Assembly (NCBI GenBank): GCA_036759185.1
Contig: DAIOVD010000129.1
Span: forward strand, 1-12,020
Source: CAMDMI01 sp036759185
GTDB taxonomy: Bacteria; Bacteroidota; Bacteroidia; Cytophagales; Flexibacteraceae
DNA: 12,020 nt
Direction of reading: 5' to 3'
The translations under genes were made by a program, and so were the position numbers. This document shows positions 1 through 6,444 of this stretch, one piece after another (position 1 is the stretch's first letter; each line of letters opens with the position of its first letter). The notes under the pieces were generated by a model. It saw nothing but the letters and a program-made list of their open reading frames with translations. It ran no database searches and had not been told where the DNA came from.

Positions 1-315
1 ATTTGAGAAACAGGTATTGGCATCACTTGGGAGCTCATTCTGAACACAACCAGGATACAGTGTGCCAGCAGGAGCATCTTCTGGAATGATGGTTTCATTT
101 TCAACCACATTGACGGACTGACACAAAGGAATTGCATTACAGCAGTCCTGATTTGGAATTGGTGGCCAGTTGGTCAGTGGATTTCCGGCACTTGGTCTGG
201 AGGTTTGGAAGCAGTTTGCATCTCCTGGATTCGGAGCAGGGCATACCTGAGCAAATCCAGCAGAAATGGCAGCCAATGAAAAAGCTGCCGATAAGAGTAT
301 TTGTTTCAGTTTCAT
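1..315 (-). CDS. Secreted Cys-rich surface protein, N-terminal part only (cut by window edge)
   Basis: The frame is open from the ATG at 315 to the window edge, giving 105 residues with no stop, so the gene continues to the left. Residues 1-23 form a clean Sec signal peptide (MKLKQILLSA, hydrophobic core, then AGFAQ). The exported part is rich in cysteine (positions 25, 35, 58, 59, 65, 90 and 102) and proline, and contains DCCNAIPLCQSVNV. That 'NAIP(L/V)C' style is familiar from the N-termini of large Bacteroidota surface or adhesin-like proteins that usually end in a T9SS sorting domain; this is from memory of the family, not a search. The start lies only 4 bases after the stop of the 174-aa gene upstream, so the two are probably co-transcribed and the ribosome site lies within that gene's tail. 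The C-terminus, and so any sorting domain, cannot be seen. Confidence 0.85.
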   Translation of the reverse strand, partial: MKLKQILLSAAFSLAAISAGFAQVCPAPNPGDANCFQTSRPSAGNPLTNWPPIPNQDCCNAIPLCQSVNVVENETIIPEDAPAGTLYPGCVQNELPSDANTCFSN

Positions 316-319
316 TGAT

Positions 320-844
320 TTAGTTCTTTGATGTAAAGGTCAGCGTAAATTTACCCGTCATAATTTGGTTTGCTTCATTGGTCATCTGAAGGCCAAGTTC
401 TTTAAAGTCACCTTTCACGACGATCTTTTTACCAGACTGAGTTCCGGATTTGATTTGTTGAATGGATCCGGCAATTGAATGTTTCTTTTTGAAACTTATG
501 TTGCCATTGAGCATTTTTGGAGTAGCAGACGCAACATCAGAGTTCACAGAATTCAATTCAAACTGGAATTGACCGGATGCATTTGTCGTGCATAAATCTC
601 TGAAGATCTGAGCATTTGAATTATCTGCCTTGTTCTGGAACATGTGGTTTTTACCAAAAAGAAAAATCTTCTTCTCGATAGAATTGTATCCACCATAAAC
701 GGCTTCAGAAACAAGAGTGATAGGTTTCGACTTTCCTTCAAGCTGGATGGTAGCAGTCCATGTTTCCCCTGAGGTTCTGGTAGTAAAAGCTGATGAAAGC
801 CAAAAGCCTGCCAGAAGAATTACGGTAAGTGCTTTTTTGAACAT
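320..844 (-). CDS. Small exported protein of unknown family (174 aa)
   Basis: I do not recognise the family. Residues 1-20 look like a signal peptide (MFKK, then a hydrophobic stretch ALTVILLAGFWLSSAF), so the product is probably periplasmic or surface-located. The rest lacks further hydrophobic segments and has alternating polar/hydrophobic stretches rich in Ser, Thr, Lys and Asn, ending in GKFTLTFTSKN. This suggests a beta-rich fold. There is one cysteine (residue 85) and no motif that suggests a catalytic site. The gene starts 11 bases after the hydrolase stop and ends 4 bases before the next start, so it is the middle gene of a likely three-gene operon. A ligand-binding or structural envelope role is possible, but nothing in the sequence proves it. 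Confidence 0.8.
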   Translation of the reverse strand: MFKKALTVILLAGFWLSSAFTTRTSGETWTATIQLEGKSKPITLVSEAVYGGYNSIEKKIFLFGKNHMFQNKADNSNAQIFRDLCTTNASGQFQFELNSVNSDVASATPKMLNGNISFKKKHSIAGSIQQIKSGTQSGKKIVVKGDFKELGLQMTNEANQIMTGKFTLTFTSKN

Positions 845-855
845 ACTGATTTGAT

Positions 856-1647
856 TTAAATGTAAAACTTTTTGATCCTTTGAATAAACTGGTCAACCAT
901 GAACAGTGTTTCCTTTTCCCATTCAATCATGCCCATATGGCCTGTATTGTTGAGAATATGGACGGTGCTGTAACTGGGCATGGAATACTGCCCCTGACTG
1001 CCTGCAAATGGTATCGCAATATCGTTTTTGCCCACAATGAAAAGGACTGGACAGTGGCTCTTTTCAAGAACCTTGGTTCTGTCTTTCCGGTCCCGCATTG
1101 CTCTGATGGACTCAATGACCGAGTTTTTATGGGCCTTTTTCCCCATTTCCACCATGGCTTTAATGTCGTCTTTGAAGTCTTTTCGCCTCCCTTCGAAAAA
1201 CAAGGGTGGCACAAACTCTTCCACAAATTCTTCGGTTCCGTATCGTTCGATGAATTCTATGGTCTTATCTCGGGCCTGTTTTTTTTCGATCGTATCCGGA
1301 TAGGCTGTCGAGTGAAAAAGCCCAAGGCCTTTCAGTCGGGAAGGAAATTTTTCACAAAATGCTAAGGCAACATAGCCTCCCATACTGTGCCCGATCATGA
1401 TACATTGTTCAATTCCATTGCTGACAACTGTATTGTACACTTGTTCAGCCATGTCGGCAATGGTCAGTGGACCGTCAAGTGGCGGGTTGTTTCCGAATCC
1501 GGGAAGGTCCATCAGAATGACTCTGCAAACGGAAGAAAGTGGCTCTAAGAAGTTGTTCCACAATTCTTTAGTTTCGCAAAACCCGTGCAGGAAGATGACG
1601 GGAAGTCCTTCGCCTGATTCTACAAATGTAAGATTTTGACCTGTCAT
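856..1647 (-). CDS. Alpha/beta-fold hydrolase
   Basis: This is a 263-aa single-domain alpha/beta hydrolase, a normal length for the family. The oxyanion-hole strand motif FLHGFCETKELW is at residues 19-30. The nucleophile elbow GHSMGG is at 86-91 (Ser88), the acid is probably Asp209 in VGKNDIAIP and the catalytic His is His237 in NNTGHMGMIE, so the full triad is present. The cap region (about 117-190) is helical and highly charged. There is no signal peptide, so it is probably cytoplasmic. The substrate cannot be told: the family includes esterases, C-C hydrolases and haloperoxidase-like enzymes. The gene is divergent from hemH across a 167-base gap and leads two genes for exported proteins. 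A -7 element lies at 1688-1695. Confidence 0.9.
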   Translation of the reverse strand: MTGQNLTFVESGEGLPVIFLHGFCETKELWNNFLEPLSSVCRVILMDLPGFGNNPPLDGPLTIADMAEQVYNTVVSNGIEQCIMIGHSMGGYVALAFCEKFPSRLKGLGLFHSTAYPDTIEKKQARDKTIEFIERYGTEEFVEEFVPPLFFEGRRKDFKDDIKAMVEMGKKAHKNSVIESIRAMRDRKDRTKVLEKSHCPVLFIVGKNDIAIPFAGSQGQYSMPSYSTVHILNNTGHMGMIEWEKETLFMVDQFIQRIKKFYI

Positions 1648-1687
1648 GAAGAGCCCCTGCCTGTTTGCCAGCTTTTATTCAGAACCG

Positions 1688-1695
1688 CAAACATA
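1688..1695 (-). promoter_or_regulatory. Bacteroidota -7 promoter element for the hydrolase operon
   Basis: On the minus strand this reads TATGTTTG, an exact match to TAnnTTTG followed by C, about 40 bases before the hydrolase ATG at 1647. This would leave a leader of roughly 35 bases. I found no good TTTG-type -33 element at the usual distance, so the call rests on the -7 box and its position in a divergent gap. Confidence 0.55.
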
Positions 1696-1767
1696 AGCGT
1701 TTAGAACTTAAAGTGGAAAAAAAGGGTAAAAACAAAATTAAATCAAGGTTATTCGGGGAATCTGCCA

Positions 1768-1775
1768 AAACTTTG
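1768..1775 (+). promoter_or_regulatory. Possible -7 element for hemH
   Basis: AAACTTTG matches TAnnTTTG except at the first base and sits 39 bases before the chosen hemH ATG at 1815. No convincing -33 box is visible. It is a weak call, supported mainly because a promoter must lie in this divergent gap. Confidence 0.25.
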
Positions 1776-1814
1776 CAGCAGTTTCTCTGGTTCTCTACTA
1801 ATTCTGTCTATTGT

Positions 1815-2867
1815 ATGAATACTGGTATTTTGCTTGTAAATCTGGGTACTCCCGATTCCACTTCCACCACTGATGTCCGACGGTATCTTCGCCAGTTCCT
1901 TATGGATAGCCGTGTGATCGACATCCCGTTCCTTTCCCGTTTCCTTTTGGTGAATGGAATTATTGCCCCATTTCGTGCACCGAAATCAGCAGCGGTTTAC
2001 AGAAATGTTTGGATGAAAGAGGGGTCTCCATTAAAAGTGTATGGAATGGCTCTGGAGAAAAAGGTACAGAACGTTTTGGGAGACGGTTTCATTGTCAAAC
2101 TGGGTATGCGGTATATGAATCCTTCCATCGAGTCCGGACTGGAATTTCTAAAAAAAGCGCAGGTTGACCGGATTGTTGTAGTGCCTTTATTTCCTCAATA
2201 TGCTTCTGCCACCAATGGATCTGTTTTTGAATTGACGAGCCGGATAATGGCAACCTGGCAAACCATCCCCGCTTTTAATTTTACAGGACCTTTTTTCAAC
2301 CAGGCTTTTTTCCTGGACCCGATCGTGAAACAGATTCAGGAAGCCAGAACTTCAGGGAAATTTGATCAGATCCTTTTTACTTATCATGGACTGCCGGAAC
2401 GCCAGATCCGGAAGGGAGATGATACCAAAACCTGTCTTTCAGGAGATTGTTGCGGCACCTATCATAAAGGAAATGCTCTTTGTTACAGAGCTCAGTGTTT
2501 TGAAACCAGCCGTTTGATTGCCAAAAAAGCAGGATTGGCCGAAACTCAATACACTACCAGTTTCCAGTCCCGATTGGGCCGTGATCCCTGGATTAAACCT
2601 TATACAGATGAGGTGATTAAGAAATGGCCATCACATGGGATCAAGCGTGTTCTGGCTTTATCTCCATCGTTTGTTGCTGATTGCCTGGAGACAACGGAAG
2701 AAATCGGAAGTGAATACAAGGAAGTGTTTGAGGCTGCCGGGGGAGAACATTGGGAGTTGCTTCCCTGTGTCAATGACCGGACTGACTGGGTGGAAGGTTT
2801 ATCCAAATGGATTCAGGCGTTTGTTACTTTACCACTGCAAAATACTCCTTTTGCCCTGACGGACTGA
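1815..2867 (+). CDS. hemH: Ferrochelatase (protoporphyrin ferrochelatase)
   Basis: The enzyme inserts Fe(II) into protoporphyrin IX, the last step of the classical heme pathway. The 350-aa product starts MNTGILLVNLGTPDS, the family N-terminus, so I use the ATG at 1815. The open frame runs back to 1665, but those 50 extra residues are Lys-rich and unlike the family. Recognisable blocks are the KEGSPLKVYG substrate loop (68-77), VVPLFPQYASATNGS (122-136), FTYHGLPER with the catalytic-type His191, SFQSRLGRDPW (249-259) and SPSFVADCLETTEEI with the conserved Glu292. A Cys-rich stretch between residues 207 and 228 (Cys207, 212, 213, 223, 228) resembles other Bacteroidota ferrochelatases as I recall them. 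The last ~14 residues (TLPLQNTPFALTD region) extend past the usual end and overlap the htrA 3' end by 44 bases. Confidence 0.95.
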   Translation: MNTGILLVNLGTPDSTSTTDVRRYLRQFLMDSRVIDIPFLSRFLLVNGIIAPFRAPKSAAVYRNVWMKEGSPLKVYGMALEKKVQNVLGDGFIVKLGMRYMNPSIESGLEFLKKAQVDRIVVVPLFPQYASATNGSVFELTSRIMATWQTIPAFNFTGPFFNQAFFLDPIVKQIQEARTSGKFDQILFTYHGLPERQIRKGDDTKTCLSGDCCGTYHKGNALCYRAQCFETSRLIAKKAGLAETQYTTSFQSRLGRDPWIKPYTDEVIKKWPSHGIKRVLALSPSFVADCLETTEEIGSEYKEVFEAAGGEHWELLPCVNDRTDWVEGLSKWIQAFVTLPLQNTPFALTD

Positions 2868-4296
2868 TGGCTTCAAGCAGAATTCCACCTTTCACTTTCC
2901 GGAAATAGGCCTGAATGTTGCCCGGGTCCCGGACTGGCTTTTTATCAATGTGAGTTATGATGTAACCGGTTTCCAGACCCGCTGACTGAAGAGGTCCTTT
3001 CCGGATGGATGTGATTTCGATACCTCCGTTTATTCCCAGAACTTCCAATTTTTCCTGATCAGGCGCCTGGAAAGTTGCCCCAAGTTCGGGAATGTCTGTT
3101 TCTGTGTTTCCCTCATTTATTCGAAGAGCAGTGGTTCCGGCTTCATTTTTCAGTGTCATGGAAATATCCAGAATTTTCCCTTCCCTCTTTATTCGGGTTT
3201 TCACTATTACCCCAGGCCGGTATCGTCCTATTACTTCCTGAAGCTCAGGCACTGAATTCACTGCTTTATCATTGATGGATAGGATGAGATCGCCTTTTTT
3301 GATTCCCGCTTTTTCGGCCGCAGATCCGGAATTTACTCCACGGACAAAGACACCTTCGATTTCACTGAGTGAAAGTTCTCTGGCAAGATTTGCATCGACA
3401 TCCATAACAGATACACCAAGAAGAGCTCTTTGAACAGAACCGAATTCTTTCAAATCCTGAATTACCTTTTGCACTAAATTGGCAGGAATAGCAAATGAGT
3501 ATCCGGAATACGAGCCGGTCGGAGAGGCGATGGCTGTGTTGATTCCAATGAGGTCTCCCTGCAGGTTAACCAATGCACCACCTGAATTTCCAGGATTCAC
3601 AGCGGCATCGGTCTGAATAAATGACTCTATCGCCAGATTTGATTTCTCTCTCAGAATGTTGATGCTTCTGGCTTTTCCTGAAATGATTCCGGCGGTTACT
3701 GTTGACGTCAGATCAAATGGATTTCCAATGGCCAGCACCCATTCACCAATCTGAAGTTTGTCCGAATCTCCGTATTTTATGAATGGAAGTCCTTTTGCCT
3801 CAATTTTCAATAAGGCCAGATCGGTTGTCGGATCTTTGCCAATAATGGTGGCCCGATAACTTTGTTTATTGTGAAGTACAACTTCCACTTCTGCGGCTTC
3901 ATCGACCACATGATAATTGGTTACAATGAAACCGTCATCTGTTATGATTACACCAGAACCGCTGGACTCATTTTTTCGGGATGGATCCTGAAACAAATCT
4001 TCAAAATCCGGAATGTTTTTGTGCAGGTCCTGAAGTGACCCTGTGGCACCATTGTACCTGGAGCGAATGTACACCACCCCATTTTTCACTCTTTGTGCGG
4101 CTGCAACGAAATTCACGTTGGCACCAAATGCTGGCAAGGTATCTGAAAGGTATTTTCCCAGAACATCCTTTTGTCTTTCTGCTAATGAAACATAAGGCAG
4201 TTCGTTGTTTCGCAGGAAGTTTCGGTCAATGTATAGAGCACCCAGACTTGCAGTCAGTGCGATGACGAGAGTAGCGATCCAGGACTGGTTTTTCAT
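2824..4296 (-). CDS. HtrA/DegQ-family periplasmic serine protease with two PDZ domains
   Basis: This is a protein-quality-control protease of the cell envelope that degrades misfolded periplasmic proteins. From the ATG at 4296 it has 490 residues. An N-terminal hydrophobic segment (about 6-23, SWIATLVIALTASLGALYI) acts as anchor or signal. The trypsin-like domain spans about 60-275 with the triad His129 (VTNYHVVD), Asp159 (DPTTDLALLKI) and Ser238 (NPGNSGGALVN). PDZ1 spans about 290-382 and PDZ2 about 415-490 (GGIEITSIRKGPLQSAGL, GYIITHIDKKPV). The frame is open back to an ATG at 4344, but that would put 16 unlike residues ahead of the anchor and lies upstream of the -7 element, so the inner start is preferred. 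degP, degQ and htrA cannot be told apart here. It is convergent with hemH. Confidence 0.93.
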   Translation of the reverse strand: MKNQSWIATLVIALTASLGALYIDRNFLRNNELPYVSLAERQKDVLGKYLSDTLPAFGANVNFVAAAQRVKNGVVYIRSRYNGATGSLQDLHKNIPDFEDLFQDPSRKNESSGSGVIITDDGFIVTNYHVVDEAAEVEVVLHNKQSYRATIIGKDPTTDLALLKIEAKGLPFIKYGDSDKLQIGEWVLAIGNPFDLTSTVTAGIISGKARSINILREKSNLAIESFIQTDAAVNPGNSGGALVNLQGDLIGINTAIASPTGSYSGYSFAIPANLVQKVIQDLKEFGSVQRALLGVSVMDVDANLARELSLSEIEGVFVRGVNSGSAAEKAGIKKGDLILSINDKAVNSVPELQEVIGRYRPGVIVKTRIKREGKILDISMTLKNEAGTTALRINEGNTETDIPELGATFQAPDQEKLEVLGINGGIEITSIRKGPLQSAGLETGYIITHIDKKPVRDPGNIQAYFRKVKGGILLEAISPSGQKEYFAVVK

Positions 4297-4302
4297 GCCG
4301 GG

Positions 4303-4310
4303 CAAATATA
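4303..4310 (-). promoter_or_regulatory. -7 promoter element immediately upstream of the htrA start
   Basis: On the minus strand this reads TATATTTG, an exact TAnnTTTG match followed by CC. Only 6 bases separate it from the ATG at 4296, so the transcript would begin at or next to the start codon. This supports the inner start and suggests a leaderless or near-leaderless mRNA. No strong -33 box was seen. Confidence 0.5.
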
Positions 4311-4461
4311 CGTGCAATCCGGACAGGCTTATGTTCCGGCACATCTTTTAACCGTAATGACTCCGGATAGTTTTCGATTAAAGGGAAGATGGGATTGTCG
4401 GGTTGTTTGGGGCCAATTCAAAATCTTTTCAAATAAATACGTCGGGGTAAATTAATTTCCT

Positions 4462-4469
4462 TACTTTTG
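4462..4469 (+). promoter_or_regulatory. -7 promoter element of the initiator tRNA gene
   Basis: TACTTTTG matches TAnnTTTG exactly and is followed by C, 10 bases before the first base of the mature tRNA. Transcription would start a few bases before the tRNA. The preceding sequence is AT-rich, but no clear TTTG -33 box is at the expected distance. Confidence 0.6.
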
Positions 4470-4479
4470 CAGTCCAAAT

Positions 4480-4552
<73 letters not shown>

Positions 4553-4560
4553 CAAGTAGA

Positions 4561-4591
4561 AAAGCAGTTCAAAAAGAACTGCTTTTTTTTT
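4561..4591 (+). terminator. Intrinsic terminator after the tRNA
   Basis: A perfect 10-base inverted repeat, AAAGCAGTTC (4561-4570) and GAACTGCTTT (4576-4585), surrounds an AAAAA loop and runs into an unbroken T tract ending at 4591. It begins 8 bases after the tRNA and ends 10 bases before the ATG of the next plus-strand gene, so it separates tRNA transcription from that gene. Confidence 0.93.
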
Positions 4592-4601
4592 GCCCCGTCC
4601 G

Positions 4602-5135
4602 ATGAAAAATGGTTTGATACTCATCCTCATTTTCTGTTTGTGGAAGCCATTTTCTGCATTCAGTCAGGTGTATGTCCGCTCTTCCGGAATCCGCATGGAT
4701 GAGTCTTCCATTGGCTTGTCAATGGTCCAACGGATTTTCAAAACGGTGACGGTAGAAGGCATCATCGATTTCAGACAAAGAGAATTCGGTGCCGCATTGG
4801 TTCCCCGTTTTCACTCGCGTGTCATAGGAAGGCGCCTCAATGCGTTTGTGGGATTCGGAGCGCAAACAGGTTTTGTGAAAGTGACGCCCACAAAGCTCCA
4901 GCCTTACTGGGGTGTCGGCGGAATGGTCGGACTTGAATACAAATTCAATTTCATCCCCATCCATATTTCGTACGATTTTAGGCCATTGCTCCAGTTGGAC
5001 GGGCATCCGGATATATTTGGTTTCCAATCATCCTTTGCCATTCGAATCGTTCGGAAATCTGAGCGAAAGGCCTGGAAAGAAAAGCTCCGTAAATGGAAGG
5101 AAGACACCAAAGACTGGCTCGAGGGTGACGATTAA
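4602..5135 (+). CDS. Small exported beta-rich protein, outer-membrane-like (177 aa)
   Basis: The ATG at 4602 begins a signal peptide (MKNGLILILIFCLWKPFSAF, likely cut near residue 21). The frame also holds a TTG at 4590, but that lies in the terminator T tract. The mature part is made of alternating amphipathic strands with glycine and aromatic residues, for example LNAFVGFGAQTGFVKV (79-94), YWGVGGMVGLEYKFNF (102-117), IPIHISYDFRPLLQL (118-132) and FGFQSSFAIRIV (139-150). This pattern fits a small 8-strand outer-membrane barrel such as the OmpA/OmpW-like porin folds. It does not end in an aromatic C-terminal strand. Instead a charged helical tail (about 152-177, KSERKAWKEKLRKWKED) follows the last strand. 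The exact family is not recognised. It is convergent with the 240-aa gene. Confidence 0.75.
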   Translation: MKNGLILILIFCLWKPFSAFSQVYVRSSGIRMDESSIGLSMVQRIFKTVTVEGIIDFRQREFGAALVPRFHSRVIGRRLNAFVGFGAQTGFVKVTPTKLQPYWGVGGMVGLEYKFNFIPIHISYDFRPLLQLDGHPDIFGFQSSFAIRIVRKSERKAWKEKLRKWKEDTKDWLEGDD

Positions 5136-5854
5136 GCCTGTTTTTCTTTCGAAAGATATTCCACAAGTCTCCGCTTCGCCACGGGCAGAAGGCTTTCTTC
5201 CCAGGGAACATACAATTCAGATTCAATCAGATACGTCGCATAACGGGGTGCATTACGGGCCGAACGGATCAGGTCTGTTTTGATGCTTTCAAATGTCTGC
5301 GTATAGCTCAAACTGAAATTACTGAGGTGGCTTACATGAAGAGCACGGTAATTCCCATCCGGCAAATGAACCCGTGTCAGTGAATATTCATACACACTGG
5401 CCTCCCTCTTTGGTGGAGCGCACAAAAAGAAATAGCCGTTCTCTACAAATGGTGAAGTGAGGCCAACCTCTGAAATATGAAGGTTCTGCTCAACATGTTT
5501 GTACAATTCAGTCCCTTCGTCAAGATGCTGTTTCATCACCGGGATGGAATACTCAATGATCTCATCCATTACCGCAAAGAAATCGTTGTCCTTCACTTTT
5601 TGTTCATATTCCAATTGCATGGATTCCCAGTCTGCCGAAGTAATGGCTTTCGGGAAAGAGTTGCGAAGGATTTCCCTGCCTGATTTTACGGACAGAATAT
5701 TCTGGTAATGCTGGTACAGATCAGTGAATCCCGGATAGATTTTCCGTTCCTGAAATTCATTTTTCACATCTGAGAGGTAGGCAAGCAGAAGATAGGTTTT
5801 GTATTCTGCATCTATGAGGCCTTCGGTGATCCAGTCCTTGCTCAGCGTTTTCAT
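5132..5854 (-). CDS. Conserved-looking protein of unknown function (240 aa)
   Basis: I cannot assign a function. There is no signal peptide or membrane segment, so it is probably cytoplasmic. The N-terminal half (to about 125) is predicted mostly helical, with an aromatic-rich start (DWITEGLIDAEYKTYLLLAY) and many Tyr, Glu and Lys residues. The second half (about 135-215) is beta-like (GYFFLCAPPKREASVYEYSL, RVHLPDGNYRALHVSHLS). The C-terminus is charged and helical (PVAKRRLVEYLSKEKQA). The style resembles lineage-restricted Bacteroidota hypothetical proteins. It lies 142 bases downstream of dut on the same strand with its own possible -7 box, so co-transcription is uncertain. Its TAA stop overlaps the TAA of the convergent exported-protein gene in a shared TTAA. 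Confidence 0.8.
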   Translation of the reverse strand: MKTLSKDWITEGLIDAEYKTYLLLAYLSDVKNEFQERKIYPGFTDLYQHYQNILSVKSGREILRNSFPKAITSADWESMQLEYEQKVKDNDFFAVMDEIIEYSIPVMKQHLDEGTELYKHVEQNLHISEVGLTSPFVENGYFFLCAPPKREASVYEYSLTRVHLPDGNYRALHVSHLSNFSLSYTQTFESIKTDLIRSARNAPRYATYLIESELYVPWEESLLPVAKRRLVEYLSKEKQA

Positions 5855-5896
5855 AGCGTTTTCTTTTTCGATTGAAATCTTTCAGACATTGCTATG

Positions 5897-5904
5897 CGAA
5901 GATA
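5897..5904 (-). promoter_or_regulatory. Possible -7 element for the 240-aa gene
   Basis: The minus strand reads TATCTTCG followed by C, one mismatch from TAnnTTTG, 42 bases before the ATG at 5854 and within the 142-base gap after dut. No clear -33 box is visible. Confidence 0.35.
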
Positions 5905-5996
5905 AACAATTGCAATAAGAGAAACTTCTGAATTGATCAGATAACTGTATTCGTAAGAAATTGTCAGAATCAGAGGAAATGCCCTTCAATATCGGA

Positions 5997-6437
5997 TCAG
6001 GAACGACCGGTACTGCCGTATCCACCAGCGCCTCTTTCACTGTCTGCCAAAGCATCGGCTTGTTCCCAGCGCACTCTTTCGTGGCGGGCCACAATCATCT
6101 GAGCAATGCGTTCTCCCGGCTGTACATCAAATGGTTCTGATGAAAGATTGACTAGCAAAACCTTGATTTCCCCACGATAATCGGAGTCAACCGTACCAGG
6201 CGAATTCAGGACAGTTAAACCATGCTTGAATGCCAGTCCGGATCGCGGACGGATCTGCGCCTCATGACCAACGGGCAATTCAATAAATAATCCGGTAGGA
6301 ATCAGTTTTCTTTCCAGAGACTCCAGACGGACGGTTTCGCTCAGATTCGCTCTCAGATCCATTCCGGCAGATTCCAGTGTCTGGTAGGGGGGAAGATCAA
6401 AAGGCGATTGGTTGATAATCTTTACGTTCAGTTCCAT
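5997..6437 (-). CDS. dut: Deoxyuridine 5'-triphosphate nucleotidohydrolase (dUTPase)
   Basis: The enzyme hydrolyses dUTP to dUMP and pyrophosphate, keeping uracil out of DNA and supplying dTMP synthesis. The product has 146 aa, normal for the homotrimeric family. All five motifs are present: AGMDLRAN (24-31), PRSGLAFKHG (64-73), GTVDSDYRGEIKVLLVN (81-97, with the water-activating Asp84), PGERIAQMIV (107-116) and RGAGGYGSTG (135-144). Motif 5 has Tyr instead of the more usual Phe at residue 140, where the ring stacks on the uracil base; the change is conservative. The start is 7 bases after the pepP stop, so the two genes are almost certainly co-transcribed. Confidence 0.96.
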   Translation of the reverse strand: MELNVKIINQSPFDLPPYQTLESAGMDLRANLSETVRLESLERKLIPTGLFIELPVGHEAQIRPRSGLAFKHGLTVLNSPGTVDSDYRGEIKVLLVNLSSEPFDVQPGERIAQMIVARHERVRWEQADALADSERGAGGYGSTGRS

Positions 6438-6444
6438 CTTCCGA

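Noticed and set aside
880..1365. 161-codon plus-strand frame opposite the hydrolase gene
   Set aside because: It lies wholly antisense to a gene with a full catalytic triad; its translation is Phe/His/Cys-rich with no recognisable motif, as expected of a shadow frame.
1665..1814. 50-codon N-terminal extension of hemH
   Set aside because: The residues are Lys-rich and unlike ferrochelatase, they fill the divergent promoter gap, and the canonical MNTGILLVNLGTP start is at 1815.
4297..4344. 16-residue upstream extension of the htrA product
   Set aside because: It would put a short non-signal stretch in front of the hydrophobic anchor and would need a promoter upstream of 4344; the exact -7 box lies inside it.
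4590..4601. TTG start giving four extra residues on the exported 177-aa protein
   Set aside because: The TTG overlaps the end of the terminator T tract, and the ATG at 4602 gives a normal signal peptide.
4719..5027. 102-codon minus-strand frame inside the exported-protein gene
   Set aside because: The plus-strand frame has a signal peptide and beta-strand periodicity; the reverse frame shows no such features.
5145..5156. 12-base perfect palindrome TCTTTCGAAAGA near the convergent stops
   Set aside because: It lies inside the C-terminal codons of the 240-aa gene, has no loop, and is not followed by a suitable T tract, so it is not a terminator call.
5855..5996. Possible terminator hairpin after dut (CTGA/TCAG and TTCTGA/TCAGAA repeats)
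   Set aside because: The stems are 4-6 bases, with a long loop in the latter case, and lack a T tract; apart from the weak -7 box I see nothing else in this gap.
5882..6094. 70-codon minus-strand frame overlapping the 3' end of dut
   Set aside because: It is out of frame with dut over motifs 4-5 and has no motif of its own; dut reads through intact, so no frameshift is needed.
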